A stretch of 64,000 nucleotides of DNA, taken from positions 36,861 to 100,860 of the forward strand of contig JAPPIK010000042.1 in assembly GCA_028820655.1 (NCBI GenBank). The letters run 5' to 3'. Positions 1 to 10,085 of the stretch are shown here, piece after piece. Within the stretch, counting starts at the first letter, position 1. Each line of letters opens with the position of its first letter. The stretch is from Candidatus Poribacteria bacterium (GTDB taxonomy: Bacteria > Poribacteria > WGA-4E > JAJDTR01). The notes beneath the pieces are model-generated. The model saw only the letters and a program-made list of their open reading frames with translations, did not search any database and had not been told where the DNA came from. A program made the translations under genes and the position numbers.

Positions 1-542
1 CAAGGAAAATAAATCGACCGATTATGGAGTGTGAGAGAGACCTCAATAACGACTGATTGAGCGAGTGAATAGCAAGCGCGATGGAGTTCCCTGCTCGATG
101 GAATTCTCATAGAGTTCCATAGAAATATTGATAGAGATTCTCCGTTTTTCTCTACTGCCAAATTGAGCGGATTTTAGTCCTCGAAGGCATAGGTTGAAAT
201 GACTTCCCGCTCTTGACTCCGAAAAACCACGGAGTATTAGCAGGTTCCGTGACGACTGGCGATATTTACACACATCTAATGTATTACTTTCGACGTCAAT
301 TGTCTAAATTTCAAGCCAATTTGTTGAGCGGCGATTCTAGTAAATTCACTCGTCTAAACCCGCGCCACAGCCTTAATGAGGGGCGTACTAAAGATGAGGC
401 GGCTGTTGACAAGAAATCGTCATTTGTTGTATTATACATGCGGAAAAGTTTCAGAAACTTAAGTTCGAAGAAGATTTCGGTAAATTCATGTATTAAATCT
501 GGATGAGAGATGAGTTTCCAATGACAAGAGAAGGAACTTCCA
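1..542. other. Intergenic region, no convincing gene
   Basis: No reading frame here has protein-like composition together with a ribosome binding site. The only structure I see is a degenerate copy, in reverse orientation, of an intergenic repeat at about 45-95 that also occurs near 42.1 and 59.5 kb. The last bases hold the AGAAGGAA ribosome binding site of the next gene. Confidence 0.5.
45..95 (-). repeat. Degenerate intergenic repeat copy, reverse orientation
   Basis: The reverse complement reads as a GGAACTCCATCGCG block followed by a TATTCACTCGCTCAATCAGT block. It matches, with substitutions, the segments at about 42,107-42,160 and 59,470-59,510. It belongs to the family that elsewhere carries the GCGACCT-AGGTCGC hairpin. 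Confidence 0.4.
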
Positions 543-1730
543 ATGAGCGAATTACACTTTGACTTTAGGGATGTTTTTCGAGCCGGACGCTACGGGTTTA
601 GTAGCAAAAAACTCACCGTTCATCTCCTTGGTCTGGCACTCGCGTATCTGATTTACGAGGTGTTTGTGTATATTAGCCTCTTGATTGTTGGAGGAAGTGC
701 CCTTAAGGATTTCTGGAATGAATATGCGTTGATTCCGGTTTGCCCCATTGTAGATTACGAGCTAAAACCCGTTACGGTCGGGGCGATGTGGTTAGGTTTG
801 TTGGTATTCTTTGTTATCTTCTTTTCGACGAGCACCATGGTATCGAAAATCACGATACAACAGTTGCGGGGAGACAGTTTCTTTTCGATGAAGGAAGCCG
901 CATTGTTCCTGAAGAAACGTTGGAAAGCTGTTTTTGGAGCGTTCATAGGAATAATCATTGTATTAGTTCTTTGTATGCTAGGTCCGATTGTCGTGGGTCT
1001 GCTTGGCAAGATTCCGTGGGCTGGAAAAGTTATCGTGACACTTTCATCTTTGCTAATGCCTTTTGCATTTTTCCTCGGGTTACTCATGGTTTACCTGCTT
1101 GTAATTTTGAGTGTAAGTCTGTTGTTCGTTCCTGCGGTTGTTGCCGCCGCTGACACCGACACTTTTGAAACGATCTATCAGCATTTTTCTATCGTTTGGA
1201 ACCAACCGTGGCGCATCGTGGTTTATGAATTCCTCTTAGTAGGCCTAAAACTAATCTGCATACCCGTTTGGATCATTTCTTCCTTGTTAGGACTCAGCTT
1301 GGTGATGTTGCCGATTCGCTATCTCCTACCCGAGGATATGATTCTTTTTATGGGAAATGCCAACAAGTGGCTTGGTAAATTGATGGATGAAATACCTGCA
1401 CTACCACTTCTCCGGGATTTAGGTGTATTTGACACGATCGCACCTTCGACTGCTGCTTCGACCCAGTTGTCAGCGTTTGATACCTTTTTTGTGGCTCTAA
1501 CCTCAGTATTCATCACGCTGTCCCTACTCTTTGTTGCGGGTCTGATATTGGCATATCTCTTCTCAATCGCTTCGGTCGGAAACACAATCATCTATGTGAT
1601 TTTGCGAAGACGGTGTGACGGTGAAAACCTGCTGGAAGCTGATGAGGAAGACGACTCTTTCCCGGACGATGAAGCACCGCAAGAGAAGGAAGCTAGCGAG
1701 GAATCAGTTGAAAAGAAGCCTGATGCATAG
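543..1730 (+). CDS. Polytopic membrane protein of unknown function
   Basis: 395 residues. I do not recognise the family. The sequence has about six hydrophobic segments: residues near 25-50, 75-100, 135-160, 165-200, 225-265 and 320-355. The C-terminus is strongly acidic (about residues 365-395, rich in E and D), probably cytoplasmic. The arrangement resembles bacterial DUF-type integral membrane proteins with a long periplasmic or amphipathic loop around 280-310. The ATG start is supported by AGAAGGAA nine bases upstream. It stands alone, about 250 bp upstream of secA on the same strand. A membrane-biogenesis role is possible from context only. Confidence 0.75.
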   Translation: MSELHFDFRDVFRAGRYGFSSKKLTVHLLGLALAYLIYEVFVYISLLIVGGSALKDFWNEYALIPVCPIVDYELKPVTVGAMWLGLLVFFVIFFSTSTMVSKITIQQLRGDSFFSMKEAALFLKKRWKAVFGAFIGIIIVLVLCMLGPIVVGLLGKIPWAGKVIVTLSSLLMPFAFFLGLLMVYLLVILSVSLLFVPAVVAAADTDTFETIYQHFSIVWNQPWRIVVYEFLLVGLKLICIPVWIISSLLGLSLVMLPIRYLLPEDMILFMGNANKWLGKLMDEIPALPLLRDLGVFDTIAPSTAASTQLSAFDTFFVALTSVFITLSLLFVAGLILAYLFSIASVGNTIIYVILRRRCDGENLLEADEEDDSFPDDEAPQEKEASEESVEKKPDA

Positions 1731-1982
1731 TCAGAAATCGCTGAATGGTGCCAAGTTATCGGTATTTCTTTCCTAGTTATGTTGCCGCGATAGAATTCGC
1801 TCGTGTAGGTGAAGGTGTGGGTCAACTGAATCCAATGATTTGTCAACCACGAGATGATAATTGAAATAATCGGGATTTGCTCCTTAGTTTTGGAGCGGGA
1901 ACCTGACAAGTTGTAGGTGGGAATTTGATTTCCCACAAACATCGTTTCACCCGCGATGGGATTTAAAAGGGGATGATGTTTT

Positions 1983-4688
1983 ATGTTTCAGCAGATTCTC
2001 ACTAAGGTTCTTGGAAGCAAACAAGATAGAGATCTCAAGCGATTTCAACCGATAATTAACGCGGTGAATCAACGAGAGGCCGAAACAAAACGCTTAACCG
2101 ATTCCCAACTTCAGTCAAAGACGACACATTTTCGAGAGAAATTTCACGCCGGAGAGCCACTGGACAATCTCCTTCCCGATGCATTTGCTGTCGTCCGAGA
2201 AGCTGCTGTAAGGACGTTGGGACAACGCCACTACGATGTACAAATAATGGGCGGAGCCGCACTCCATCAGGGATGTATCGCCGAAATGAAAACCGGCGAA
2301 GGGAAGACTCTGACTTCAACGCTTGCTGTCTATCTGAATGCACTAACAGGAAATGGGGTCCATGTTGCCACCGTGAATGATTACCTCGCACGGCGGGATG
2401 CGGAATGGATGGGAAAAATTTACAACTTCCTCGGCCTGTCCGTTGGTTTGACCATTAGTATGATGCCACACGAGCAAAAAAAGCTCGGGTACAAAGCGGA
2501 CATTACTTATGGAGTCCACAGCGAATTTGGTTTCGATTACCTGTGGGACAACAAAGCATCGTACCTGGACGCAAAAGTACAGAGAGGTCATCACTATGCG
2601 ATTCTTGACGAAGTTGATAGCATTTTGATTGATGAAGCCCGCGTACCGTTAATCATTTCGGAACCCTATGGGGAACCCGTCGAGTTGTACACGAAGATTA
2701 ACCGTGCCGTAGTTCGGCTTAAGGCGGCTGCACATTATGAGATTGATGAGAAAAGTAGCAAGCGTGGATCCGTAGCGCTAACAGAGGACGGGGTTGAAGA
2801 GATGCAGCGCCTTATTGGTGTGACGGATCTGTATGATCACACGAACATGGAACTCGTCCATCATGTGAATCAATCATTAATCGCTCAACACCTCTATCAA
2901 CGTGATGTGGACTATCTCGTCGAGCAGGGCGAAGTGATACTTGTGGACGAATTCACCGGTCGAAAACAACCGGGCAGACGACTAAGCGAGGGACTTCATC
3001 AAGCCATTGAAGCGAAGGAACGTGTTCGAATTGTTCAGGAAAGCCAAACGGGAGCAAGTATCACTTATCAGAACTTTTTTCGAATGTACGGTAAACTCGC
3101 AGGAATGACAGGAACGGCCGAAACTGAGGCGGCCGAGTTTGGACATATCTACAAATTAGATGTTGTGGTTGTGCCCACAAATGAACCGATGATACGAGAA
3201 GATCATTCGGATCAGATTTACAAAACGGAGGAATCGAAATACCGGGCAATCATTGACGATATCGTAGAACAACATGAAAAGAAACGCCCGGTTTTGGTCG
3301 GTACCATTTCCATTGAGAAGTCTGAGAAATTGAGCAAATTGCTTAAGGCTAAACAGCGCGATGTGCGGCATCAGGTCTTGAATGCAAAAGAACATGCTCG
3401 CGAGGCAGAGATTATTTCCCAGGCTGGCACACCGGGGGCCGTCACCATTGCAACGAACATGGCGGGAAGAGGAGTCGATATTCTACTAGGCGGGAATCCC
3501 GACGGAATGGTTAAAGAAATTCTCCGCAAGCGTAATGGTGACGCAGACGCGATCGACGAGGATTCAGGTGAGTGGAGAACGGCTTACGCGGAAGCGGAGG
3601 CTGCTTGCGAAGAGAACCGTGAAGCAGTCCTGCAGGCCGGCGGATTGCACATAATTGGCACCGAGCGGCATGATTCTCGAAGAATTGACAATCAACTGCG
3701 TGGTAGATCGGGACGACAAGGAGATATCGGTTCCTCCCGATTTTATCTGTCGCTGGAAGATGATCTCATGCGCAAGTTTGGGTCAGACCGATTGTCCGGT
3801 ATGATGGACCGGGTGGGTATGGAAGAGGATATTCCAATCGAACATCCCTGGGTCACCAAGGCCATTGAGAAGGCTCAAACTCGGGTGGAAGAGAGGCACT
3901 TCGAGATTCGAAAAAACGTGCTTAAATTCGATGATGTGATGAACACCCAGCGCCAAACCGTTTACGATCTGCGTAATAGCATCCTTGAAGGCGAAAACCT
4001 AAAGACGACGATTTGGGCCATGATAGAGAATGTACTTGATGACAGGTTACAAGTTGACGTGCCAATTGAAGGGACAGAAGAGGAATTAGAAAGCATCACA
4101 AAGTGGCTGGCGCAGACGTTTCCCGTTGATTTAAGGGCTTGGGGCAGTCCGATGACGGAGATGAACCTGCCGCAACTTCGGGAGAAAACGATTGAAGCGC
4201 TGCGCACGACCTACGAAAAGCGTGAAGAAGACATGGGGGCCGAGCAGATGCGGACCCTGGAACGGCTTTTGCTTTTGGATCGAATCGACAGCCACTGGAA
4301 GGATCATTTGTACAATATCGATTACATCGAGGAGGGGATTCACCTTCGGAGTTATGGGGGAAAGGACCCGATTGTGGTATTCAAGAATGAAGCCTTTAAT
4401 GTTTTCGAAGCGATGTATCAGCGCATTGAAGAAGAGACGAGTGAATACATTTTTAAAGTGCATCTTGATGTAGAAGCACCTAGACGTACCGTACCACAAC
4501 GCCGCTCGCCGCAATCTGGCGTCCCTCGTAGGCGAAGGTCGATGGCATCTAGTTCTAGGGAGGAAGACATTTCCTCATCTGCCGAATTCGCCAGCCGGGA
4601 AGCCATGGGAAGTATTCCTAAAGTTGGTCGAAATGAGCCCTGTCCTTGCGGTAGCGGGAGGAAGTTCAAGCGTTGTCATGGAAAGTAG
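1983..4688 (+). CDS. secA: Preprotein translocase ATPase SecA
   Basis: 901 residues, normal SecA length. This is the motor ATPase that drives unfolded preproteins through SecYEG. Visible motifs are Walker A GEGKT at residues 105-109, the Walker B/DEAD-type stretch [12 protein letters not shown] near 209, the NBD2 motif [10 protein letters not shown] near 500 and the arginine-finger region [11 protein letters not shown] near 580. The C-terminus ends in the CPCGSG-x5-CH zinc-binding SecB/lipid-binding motif, so the gene is complete. The ATG is preceded by AAAGGGGATG. A low-complexity Arg/Ser linker (about 840-880) precedes the zinc motif, as in many SecA proteins. Confidence 0.98.
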   Translation: MFQQILTKVLGSKQDRDLKRFQPIINAVNQREAETKRLTDSQLQSKTTHFREKFHAGEPLDNLLPDAFAVVREAAVRTLGQRHYDVQIMGGAALHQGCIAEMKTGEGKTLTSTLAVYLNALTGNGVHVATVNDYLARRDAEWMGKIYNFLGLSVGLTISMMPHEQKKLGYKADITYGVHSEFGFDYLWDNKASYLDAKVQRGHHYAILDEVDSILIDEARVPLIISEPYGEPVELYTKINRAVVRLKAAAHYEIDEKSSKRGSVALTEDGVEEMQRLIGVTDLYDHTNMELVHHVNQSLIAQHLYQRDVDYLVEQGEVILVDEFTGRKQPGRRLSEGLHQAIEAKERVRIVQESQTGASITYQNFFRMYGKLAGMTGTAETEAAEFGHIYKLDVVVVPTNEPMIREDHSDQIYKTEESKYRAIIDDIVEQHEKKRPVLVGTISIEKSEKLSKLLKAKQRDVRHQVLNAKEHAREAEIISQAGTPGAVTIATNMAGRGVDILLGGNPDGMVKEILRKRNGDADAIDEDSGEWRTAYAEAEAACEENREAVLQAGGLHIIGTERHDSRRIDNQLRGRSGRQGDIGSSRFYLSLEDDLMRKFGSDRLSGMMDRVGMEEDIPIEHPWVTKAIEKAQTRVEERHFEIRKNVLKFDDVMNTQRQTVYDLRNSILEGENLKTTIWAMIENVLDDRLQVDVPIEGTEEELESITKWLAQTFPVDLRAWGSPMTEMNLPQLREKTIEALRTTYEKREEDMGAEQMRTLERLLLLDRIDSHWKDHLYNIDYIEEGIHLRSYGGKDPIVVFKNEAFNVFEAMYQRIEEETSEYIFKVHLDVEAPRRTVPQRRSPQSGVPRRRRSMASSSREEDISSSAEFASREAMGSIPKVGRNEPCPCGSGRKFKRCHGK

Positions 4689-4820
4689 CTGACGCAATAC
4701 CGGCGATACCACATGAGGAAAGGGTGAGAGATTCCAATATCGGCTCGAAATTTTATGCTTGATTTGTGCGTCCCAACTATTATAACATGTATAATGCAAT
4801 AATTTTTGGGGGAAACGGCA

Positions 4821-5012
4821 TTGACTTCGCAGGAAGAAACAATCAGTCGCGAGTTGCTTGAAATATTGGCTTGTCCGGCTTGTAAAGGCGATATTGAATA
4901 CGACAGTGAGAATCAAAAGCTAATATGTGTAGGTGAATGTGAGCGTCGCTATCCCATTCGGGACGGTATTCCCGTTATGCTCATTGACGAGGCTGAGACT
5001 CCGGTAGCCTAA
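4821..5012 (+). CDS. Trm112-like small zinc-ribbon protein
   Basis: About 63 residues from a TTG at 4821, which follows GGGGGA with 8-nt spacing; an in-frame TTG at 4806 would add five residues but would place its own start on the SD. The sequence shows [16 protein letters not shown], a second cysteine in [19 protein letters not shown] and the IRDGIPVML signature of the Trm112/YcaR (UPF0434) family. Such proteins are small Zn-binding partners, for example of methyltransferases, or occur beside lipid A/LPS genes. Here it lies just upstream of a polysaccharide gene block. The second half of the zinc ribbon has only one cysteine, so metal binding may be incomplete. Confidence 0.8.
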   Translation: MTSQEETISRELLEILACPACKGDIEYDSENQKLICVGECERRYPIRDGIPVMLIDEAETPVA

Positions 5013-5078
5013 ATTGTGCTAAGAAAGTGTCACCTTCACAAAAAGGCAAGCTATAGTTCTGTGTTTCTTTTTTCTCAC

Positions 5079-6257
5079 ATGAAGATTTTGTTCTTGAGCC
5101 TTAGATTTCCATACCCGCCCCATCGAGGAGATCGAATTCGCGCCTATCACTTCATTAAACAACTTGCCCAACATCATTCCGTCACTGTTGTCTCCTTTTT
5201 CGAATCAGATCAAGAGGTGGACTACGTCAAACACTTACAGTCTTTCTGTGATAGAGTCGAATCGGTGCGATTTCACCATGGCCGGGCTAGATTGAACTCT
5301 CTATTACATTGTTTGTCTAGTTGTCCTCTGCAGGTGTATTACTGGTTTGTCCCCGAGATGCAGCGTGCGATTAACCGGTTGTTGAATCAGCACAGTTATG
5401 ATTTGATCCATGCGCAGCTATTTCGGATGGGTCAATATGTTCCCCACGTCCGCGGTGTTCCGAAGATGTTGGATCTGTGCGATTCGCTTGGGCTTAACTT
5501 AAGTCGTCGTGCGGCTCTTGATAGAAGCTTAACGCGCACTCTAGTGAAACTTGAAGCAAGGCGAGTTCGTCACTATGAAGTTGAGATAATGAATTCGTTT
5601 GATTGGGGTACCGTCGCTGCATCAGTCGATAGGGACTATTTGCTAAAGCAGGATGAAAGGTTAAAATTGTCTGTGGTGCCGATGGGGGTCGATTTGGATC
5701 ATTTTCAACCGGCGTCAAATGGATATCGACCTCACATACTATTCACCGGAACTATGGACTATTTTCCAAATTGGGATGCCGTGCAGTATTTTCACTCGGA
5801 GATTTTCCCACTTGTTCAAGAGGCGCATCCGGAAACTGTATTCTATGTTGTAGGCAGTTCGCCTACCAGTCGTGTCCGTAAGCTTGCCAATCATAAGAGT
5901 GTTGTTGTCACCGGGCGTGTACCCGACACGCGGCCATACTTTGACGAAGCTGCCGTATTTGTTTCCCCCATGCGTGCGGGTTCAGGCTTGCAAGTAAAAA
6001 ACCTTGAAGCGATGGCGATGGGGGTACCGGTTGTAACCTCCTCACTGGGTGCTATGGGGCTAGATGCAAAAGTCGGAGAAAGCCTCCTGGTTGGCGACAC
6101 ACCCGAAGCCTTCGCAAAACAGATCATTGACTTAATCGAATCTCCAGATTTCCGCCAAGCGGTTGGCACTTCGGGCAGACGACTCGTCGAGAGAAAGTAT
6201 TGCTGGGATGTTTTGGTAAATCAACTGGAAGGAGTGTATTCCCAAATCTGCCACTGA
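5079..6257 (+). CDS. GT4-type glycosyltransferase, TIGR03087/Stp1-like
   Basis: About 392 residues from ATG 5079 (MKILFLSLRFPYPPHRGDR). An upstream GTG at 5016 would add 21 residues that do not resemble the family. The N-terminal GT-B domain has the PPHRGDRIRAYHF donor/acceptor loop. The C-terminal Rossmann domain has VPMGVDLDHFQP, LFTGTMDYFPNWDAV and the nucleotide-sugar-binding ExMAMGVPVVTSSLGAMG motif. Overall it looks like the sugar transferases associated with PEP-CTERM/exopolysaccharide clusters. It is probably cytoplasmic or membrane-peripheral, adding a sugar to a lipid-linked glycan. It opens an envelope polysaccharide block with the next two genes. No good SD is seen, so translational coupling to the upstream small gene is possible. 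Confidence 0.9.
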   Translation: MKILFLSLRFPYPPHRGDRIRAYHFIKQLAQHHSVTVVSFFESDQEVDYVKHLQSFCDRVESVRFHHGRARLNSLLHCLSSCPLQVYYWFVPEMQRAINRLLNQHSYDLIHAQLFRMGQYVPHVRGVPKMLDLCDSLGLNLSRRAALDRSLTRTLVKLEARRVRHYEVEIMNSFDWGTVAASVDRDYLLKQDERLKLSVVPMGVDLDHFQPASNGYRPHILFTGTMDYFPNWDAVQYFHSEIFPLVQEAHPETVFYVVGSSPTSRVRKLANHKSVVVTGRVPDTRPYFDEAAVFVSPMRAGSGLQVKNLEAMAMGVPVVTSSLGAMGLDAKVGESLLVGDTPEAFAKQIIDLIESPDFRQAVGTSGRRLVERKYCWDVLVNQLEGVYSQICH

Positions 6258-6499
6258 TGTAATTTGGTGCAGGTCGAGTCCGATGACCTGGCAGTAGCGT
6301 ACATGACGGTTTTGCCTTGCGATGTTAATGCGATGTTAAGTGGTGAACCATTGAAGACCGTTTCGTAGTAGTCGCGGAGCATTATCTTAATGTTTTGTGT
6401 GGATTCTATAGTCTGGTATATGAAAAAAATGTTCCATTACAGTTAAAGCGGTAGAGACAGAATTGCATTTACGCGGTTCACTACAAGTAAGGATGTAAT

Positions 6500-8506
6500 A
6501 TGCCAAAATCCAGGAAAAGATTGATAACTTCGATTGTCTTTGATGTCTGTCTGATTAATCTTGCCTTCTCGGCAGCGTATTATTCGTGTAAATCGTTAGG
6601 CGTCGATATACTTGCCTCTTTTGTGCCGGAGGGGGAAGTTGAGCGTCTCCCACTACATGAGCATTCCTTTATAATCACCGCAGCGATTATCACCATTGTG
6701 CGTTTGGTAGCGTTCTTGATTTTCAGGCTCTACAAGCCGGTCTGGCGATACGCGAGCGTTCGAGAATTCCTATCCCTGATTGGTGCAATTATATGCGGGA
6801 CCTTTGCGCTGATGCTTGTCCCCTATGTTGCACATCTCCTCCGAATTATCCAATACTCCGGTAACCTTCTCCATTCGTGGGTATTGTTTTCAATGGATGG
6901 ATTTTATAATATTGTATTCATAGGATTGGCGAAATATTCCCTTCGAATAGTTGAGGAATACCGAAAAAAGCAAGTTGCAACGCCGTGGATTAAGGTTTTA
7001 ATTGTTGGCACTGGGGAAGCAGGAATTGGAGTATTACGTGAAATTCGCAATCATCCGGAGAAAGGTTATTTGCCCGTCGGATTCATTACAGACAACCGTG
7101 AGAAGGTCGGACAGAGCATTCAAGGTCTCGAGGTTCTTGGCACCACCCGCGAGTTGGCTTATATTGTACACCGGCGCCAAGTAGATGAAATCGTTATTGC
7201 TATGCCGTCTGCATCGGAAGGAAAGGTTCGCGAAATTGTCCGACAGCACAAATATAAGGGGTGTAAGTTCAAAATTGTTCCGAGCATACACGCAATCCTT
7301 GATGGACACGTTAGCATTAGTCAGATTAGAGACGTAAGAGTCGAAGATTTGCTCAACCGCTCGACATCATCAATCGATTTGGCAGAGGTATCAAAATACT
7401 TGTCGGGTAGGCGCGTAATGGTGACTGGCGCCGGTGGGTCAATCGGATCCGAGTTGTGCCGACAAGTAGCAAAGTTCGAGCCTGAGTTGCTTATTCTCGT
7501 TGGAAGAGGCGAGAACAGCTTATACCACATTGATATTGAATTAAACGAGTCTGACCCAAATGTAAACCGTGCGGTAATCGTCGGAGACATTCGTGACCGA
7601 TCGAAGATTGATCGAATCATGGAGAAATATAGGCCGCATATCATTTTTCATGCGGCGGCGCATAAACATGTAAAGTTCATGGAAACGCATCCTGATGAAG
7701 CCGTCAAGAACAACATATTGGGTACTAAGAGCCTGATTGATGCCGCAATCAAGCATCATGTTCAGGCATTTATTTTGGTATCATCAGACAAAGCGGTCAA
7801 TCCGACCAGCGTTATGGGGGCATCTAAACGCGTCACTGAGAAGTTGATTCAAAGTAAAGCTAAACGTAACGGTACCGATTTTATCGCGGTTCGCTTTGGG
7901 AACGTAATTGACAGCCGCGGAAGTGTTTTACCGAATTTCAAACGCCAGATAGCAAAAGGCGGTCCCGTCACGGTCACACATCGCGAGGTCACGCGATTCT
8001 TTATGACGATTCCCGAATCAGTACAGTTGCTTATTCAAGCTGGGGCTATGGGAAATGGGGGAGAGATATTTATTCTGGATATGGGAGAGCCGATCAAAAT
8101 ACTCGATTTGGCACAGGATTTGATTCGACTTTCGGGGCTTGAAGTCGATCAAGATATCAAGATTGAATTCACGGGTTTGGAGCCGGGCGAAAAACTGTAC
8201 GAAGAGCTTTTAACTCCGAAAGAAGGGGTTACCGCCACCAAACATCAACGAATTTTCGTTGGGCAACTAGAGACAATTGAAGAAACTGAATTACTAGCTC
8301 AAATAGGCTCGTTAGAAGGTTTGGCGAATCGGCTCGATACAGAAGGCATCATTGCCAAACTTCAGGAGATTGTCCCAACCTACAAGCCGCAAAGGACATA
8401 CATCGACCAATTGGGCGATGAAAGATTGAGACAATCCGAGCCGCAAGTGATAAACCTTCCTATTGGGCGGAAACCCTATGAAAAGCCAGCAGTGGGAAGC
8501 TCTTGA
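6500..8506 (+). CDS. CapD/PglF/WbpM-type nucleotide-sugar 4,6-dehydratase
   Basis: 668 residues. The N-terminus has four predicted membrane helices (about residues 10-30, 50-75, 90-110, 125-145). A first CoA-binding/Rossmann-like domain follows, with VLIVGTGEAGIGVL near 170. The catalytic SDR domain has the VTGAGGSIGSEL NAD-binding motif near 307. The SSDKAVNPTSVMGASKR segment (about 427-444) contains the Met-x3-Lys that replaces the usual Tyr-x3-Lys in UDP-GlcNAc 4,6-dehydratases. It makes a 4-keto-6-deoxy sugar nucleotide for polysaccharide or glycan synthesis. Start ATG follows GTAAGGATGT. The 3' end overlaps the sugar transferase gene, so the two are probably co-translated. Confidence 0.93.
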   Translation: MPKSRKRLITSIVFDVCLINLAFSAAYYSCKSLGVDILASFVPEGEVERLPLHEHSFIITAAIITIVRLVAFLIFRLYKPVWRYASVREFLSLIGAIICGTFALMLVPYVAHLLRIIQYSGNLLHSWVLFSMDGFYNIVFIGLAKYSLRIVEEYRKKQVATPWIKVLIVGTGEAGIGVLREIRNHPEKGYLPVGFITDNREKVGQSIQGLEVLGTTRELAYIVHRRQVDEIVIAMPSASEGKVREIVRQHKYKGCKFKIVPSIHAILDGHVSISQIRDVRVEDLLNRSTSSIDLAEVSKYLSGRRVMVTGAGGSIGSELCRQVAKFEPELLILVGRGENSLYHIDIELNESDPNVNRAVIVGDIRDRSKIDRIMEKYRPHIIFHAAAHKHVKFMETHPDEAVKNNILGTKSLIDAAIKHHVQAFILVSSDKAVNPTSVMGASKRVTEKLIQSKAKRNGTDFIAVRFGNVIDSRGSVLPNFKRQIAKGGPVTVTHREVTRFFMTIPESVQLLIQAGAMGNGGEIFILDMGEPIKILDLAQDLIRLSGLEVDQDIKIEFTGLEPGEKLYEELLTPKEGVTATKHQRIFVGQLETIEETELLAQIGSLEGLANRLDTEGIIAKLQEIVPTYKPQRTYIDQLGDERLRQSEPQVINLPIGRKPYEKPAVGSS

Positions 8507-9155
8507 CCTATCATTAGACGGTAGCAGTCTCAATCGCTCCGTTTTTCAGAATGTAGCAAAACGACTTCTGGATCTTCTATTTGCGACATTGGGTTTAATC
8601 TGCTTTCTCCCGTTAGTGGTGCTAAGTGCATTATTAGCGCGCATTCAGTCTCCCGGGCCAATCATCTATAGAGCAAAACGGGTTGGCCGTGGCGGGCGGA
8701 TTTTTGAGATGTACAAATTCCGGACTATGGTCGCAAATGCCGAGTCACTTGGTACAGGATTGACGATCTACGGTGATTCGCGGATCACTAAACTGGGTCG
8801 GTTCTTACGGTGGACGAAATGGGATGAGATTCCGCAGTTCCTCAATGTCATCAAAGGTGACATGAGTATTATTGGCCCCCGCCCTGAAGCGCCGGCGTAC
8901 GTGGAATATTATACTGAGGTTCAAAAGCAAGTCCTCCAAGTTCGACCTGGAATTACCGGTCCGGCGCAAATTGCGAATCGTGATGAAGAGAAGAAGCTGG
9001 AAGGTCAGTCTCATCCTGAACAGTATTACATCACCCAATTGATGCCAAAAAAGCTTGAAATCGATCTTGACTATATTGGAAATCAGAGCGTAGCCGCCGA
9101 TTTACTGTGGCTGCTCAAGACACCTTTTGTGATTGTCTTTTCTCACAGGTGTTGA
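8478..9155 (+). CDS. Priming sugar-phosphate transferase (polyprenyl-phosphate type)
   Basis: About 225 residues from ATG 8478 with GGGCGGA just upstream; the start lies inside the preceding gene (29-nt overlap). One re-entrant or transmembrane helix (about residues 25-50) is followed by the conserved catalytic core: GPIIYRAKRVGRGG, the MYKFRTM basic motif, LRWTKWDEIPQFLNVIKGDMS and IGPRPE. This is the small monotopic family of PglC/WcaJ C-terminal domains. It transfers a sugar 1-phosphate to undecaprenyl phosphate on the cytoplasmic face. Next to a PglF-like dehydratase this resembles the start of a bacillosamine-type or exopolysaccharide pathway. The exact sugar cannot be read from sequence. 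Confidence 0.93.
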   Translation: MKSQQWEALDLSLDGSSLNRSVFQNVAKRLLDLLFATLGLICFLPLVVLSALLARIQSPGPIIYRAKRVGRGGRIFEMYKFRTMVANAESLGTGLTIYGDSRITKLGRFLRWTKWDEIPQFLNVIKGDMSIIGPRPEAPAYVEYYTEVQKQVLQVRPGITGPAQIANRDEEKKLEGQSHPEQYYITQLMPKKLEIDLDYIGNQSVAADLLWLLKTPFVIVFSHRC

Positions 9156-9184
9156 TAGCGCGGTAGTAAGGAAAACATACTCAC

Positions 9185-10051
9185 ATGACGCGGAAGACAA
9201 TCATAAAACTTCTCGTCTCCCTCGCAGCCTTAGTGATTCTTGTGCTTCTTGTAAGGACATTTGTGGGTGACGGGTCAATTGGAGGAAGAATCGCGGTAGT
9301 CGATATCATTGGGACGATAACAAAGTCGGACAAGGTCATTGAATTGATTCATCAATACCGCGACAATGGAAGTGTTAAAGCGATAGTAGTGCGAATAGAC
9401 TCACCGGGCGGTAGTGTTGCACCAGTTCAGGAAATCTATAGTGAATTAAAAAAATTAGACAAACCGGTTGTTGCGTCACTTGGAGGAACAGCTGCGTCCG
9501 GAGGATACTACATTGCTAGCGCAGCCGATGAAATCTTTGCTAATCCGGGAACGCTGACAGGAAGCATAGGGGTCATTATGCAGTTCGTAAAAATGAAGGC
9601 GCTTTTCGACAAAGTAGGGGTAAATCAACAGACTGTAAAAAGTGGCGAATTCAAGGACACGGGATCACCCGTCCGCGATCTAACGCCAGAAGAGAAGGAA
9701 CTATTGCAGGCGACAATTGACGATGTACACAGTCAGTTCATAGACGCAATATTTGACACGCGAAAGGATCGACTGACTCGCAGCGAGGTGCAGGCATTAG
9801 CGGATGGGCGTATCTTTTCGGGGAATCAAGCATTAGAATATAAACTCGTTGACAGATTGGGAAACCTTCCTGACGCTGTGGCACATGCCGCCGAACTCGC
9901 CGGAATTGAAGGAAAACCACGGATAACGCGCGTTAAACACGAGCCTTCTTTGCTTGAACGGATAATCGGGATTTCCGGAACACATGCGTTAGAGGATTTT
10001 TTTGATGGCACGGGTGTTTTATTTCGGTACGAGTTAAGTTTTGCAGAATAG
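9185..10051 (+). CDS. sppA: Signal peptide peptidase SppA, short form
   Basis: 288 residues. The N-terminal membrane anchor (about 8-25) is followed by one ClpP-like domain. The nucleophile serine is in GGTAASGGYYIASAADE and the catalytic lysine in VKSGEFKDTGSPVRDLT, giving the Ser/Lys dyad of SppA. It digests leftover signal peptides or membrane protein fragments at the outer face of the cytoplasmic membrane. It probably starts a run of four co-directional genes (gaps 35 and 50 bp, then a stop/start overlap). A second, long-type SppA is encoded at 43.9-45.8 kb. Confidence 0.93.
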   Translation: MTRKTIIKLLVSLAALVILVLLVRTFVGDGSIGGRIAVVDIIGTITKSDKVIELIHQYRDNGSVKAIVVRIDSPGGSVAPVQEIYSELKKLDKPVVASLGGTAASGGYYIASAADEIFANPGTLTGSIGVIMQFVKMKALFDKVGVNQQTVKSGEFKDTGSPVRDLTPEEKELLQATIDDVHSQFIDAIFDTRKDRLTRSEVQALADGRIFSGNQALEYKLVDRLGNLPDAVAHAAELAGIEGKPRITRVKHEPSLLERIIGISGTHALEDFFDGTGVLFRYELSFAE

Positions 10052-10085
10052 AGTCACACGAGTAGAAAAACCTCAGTTTTGTTGA

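Noticed and set aside
43..506. Two opposing open frames at the left end
   Set aside because: No ribosome binding site and no protein-like composition; the region carries a degenerate intergenic repeat.
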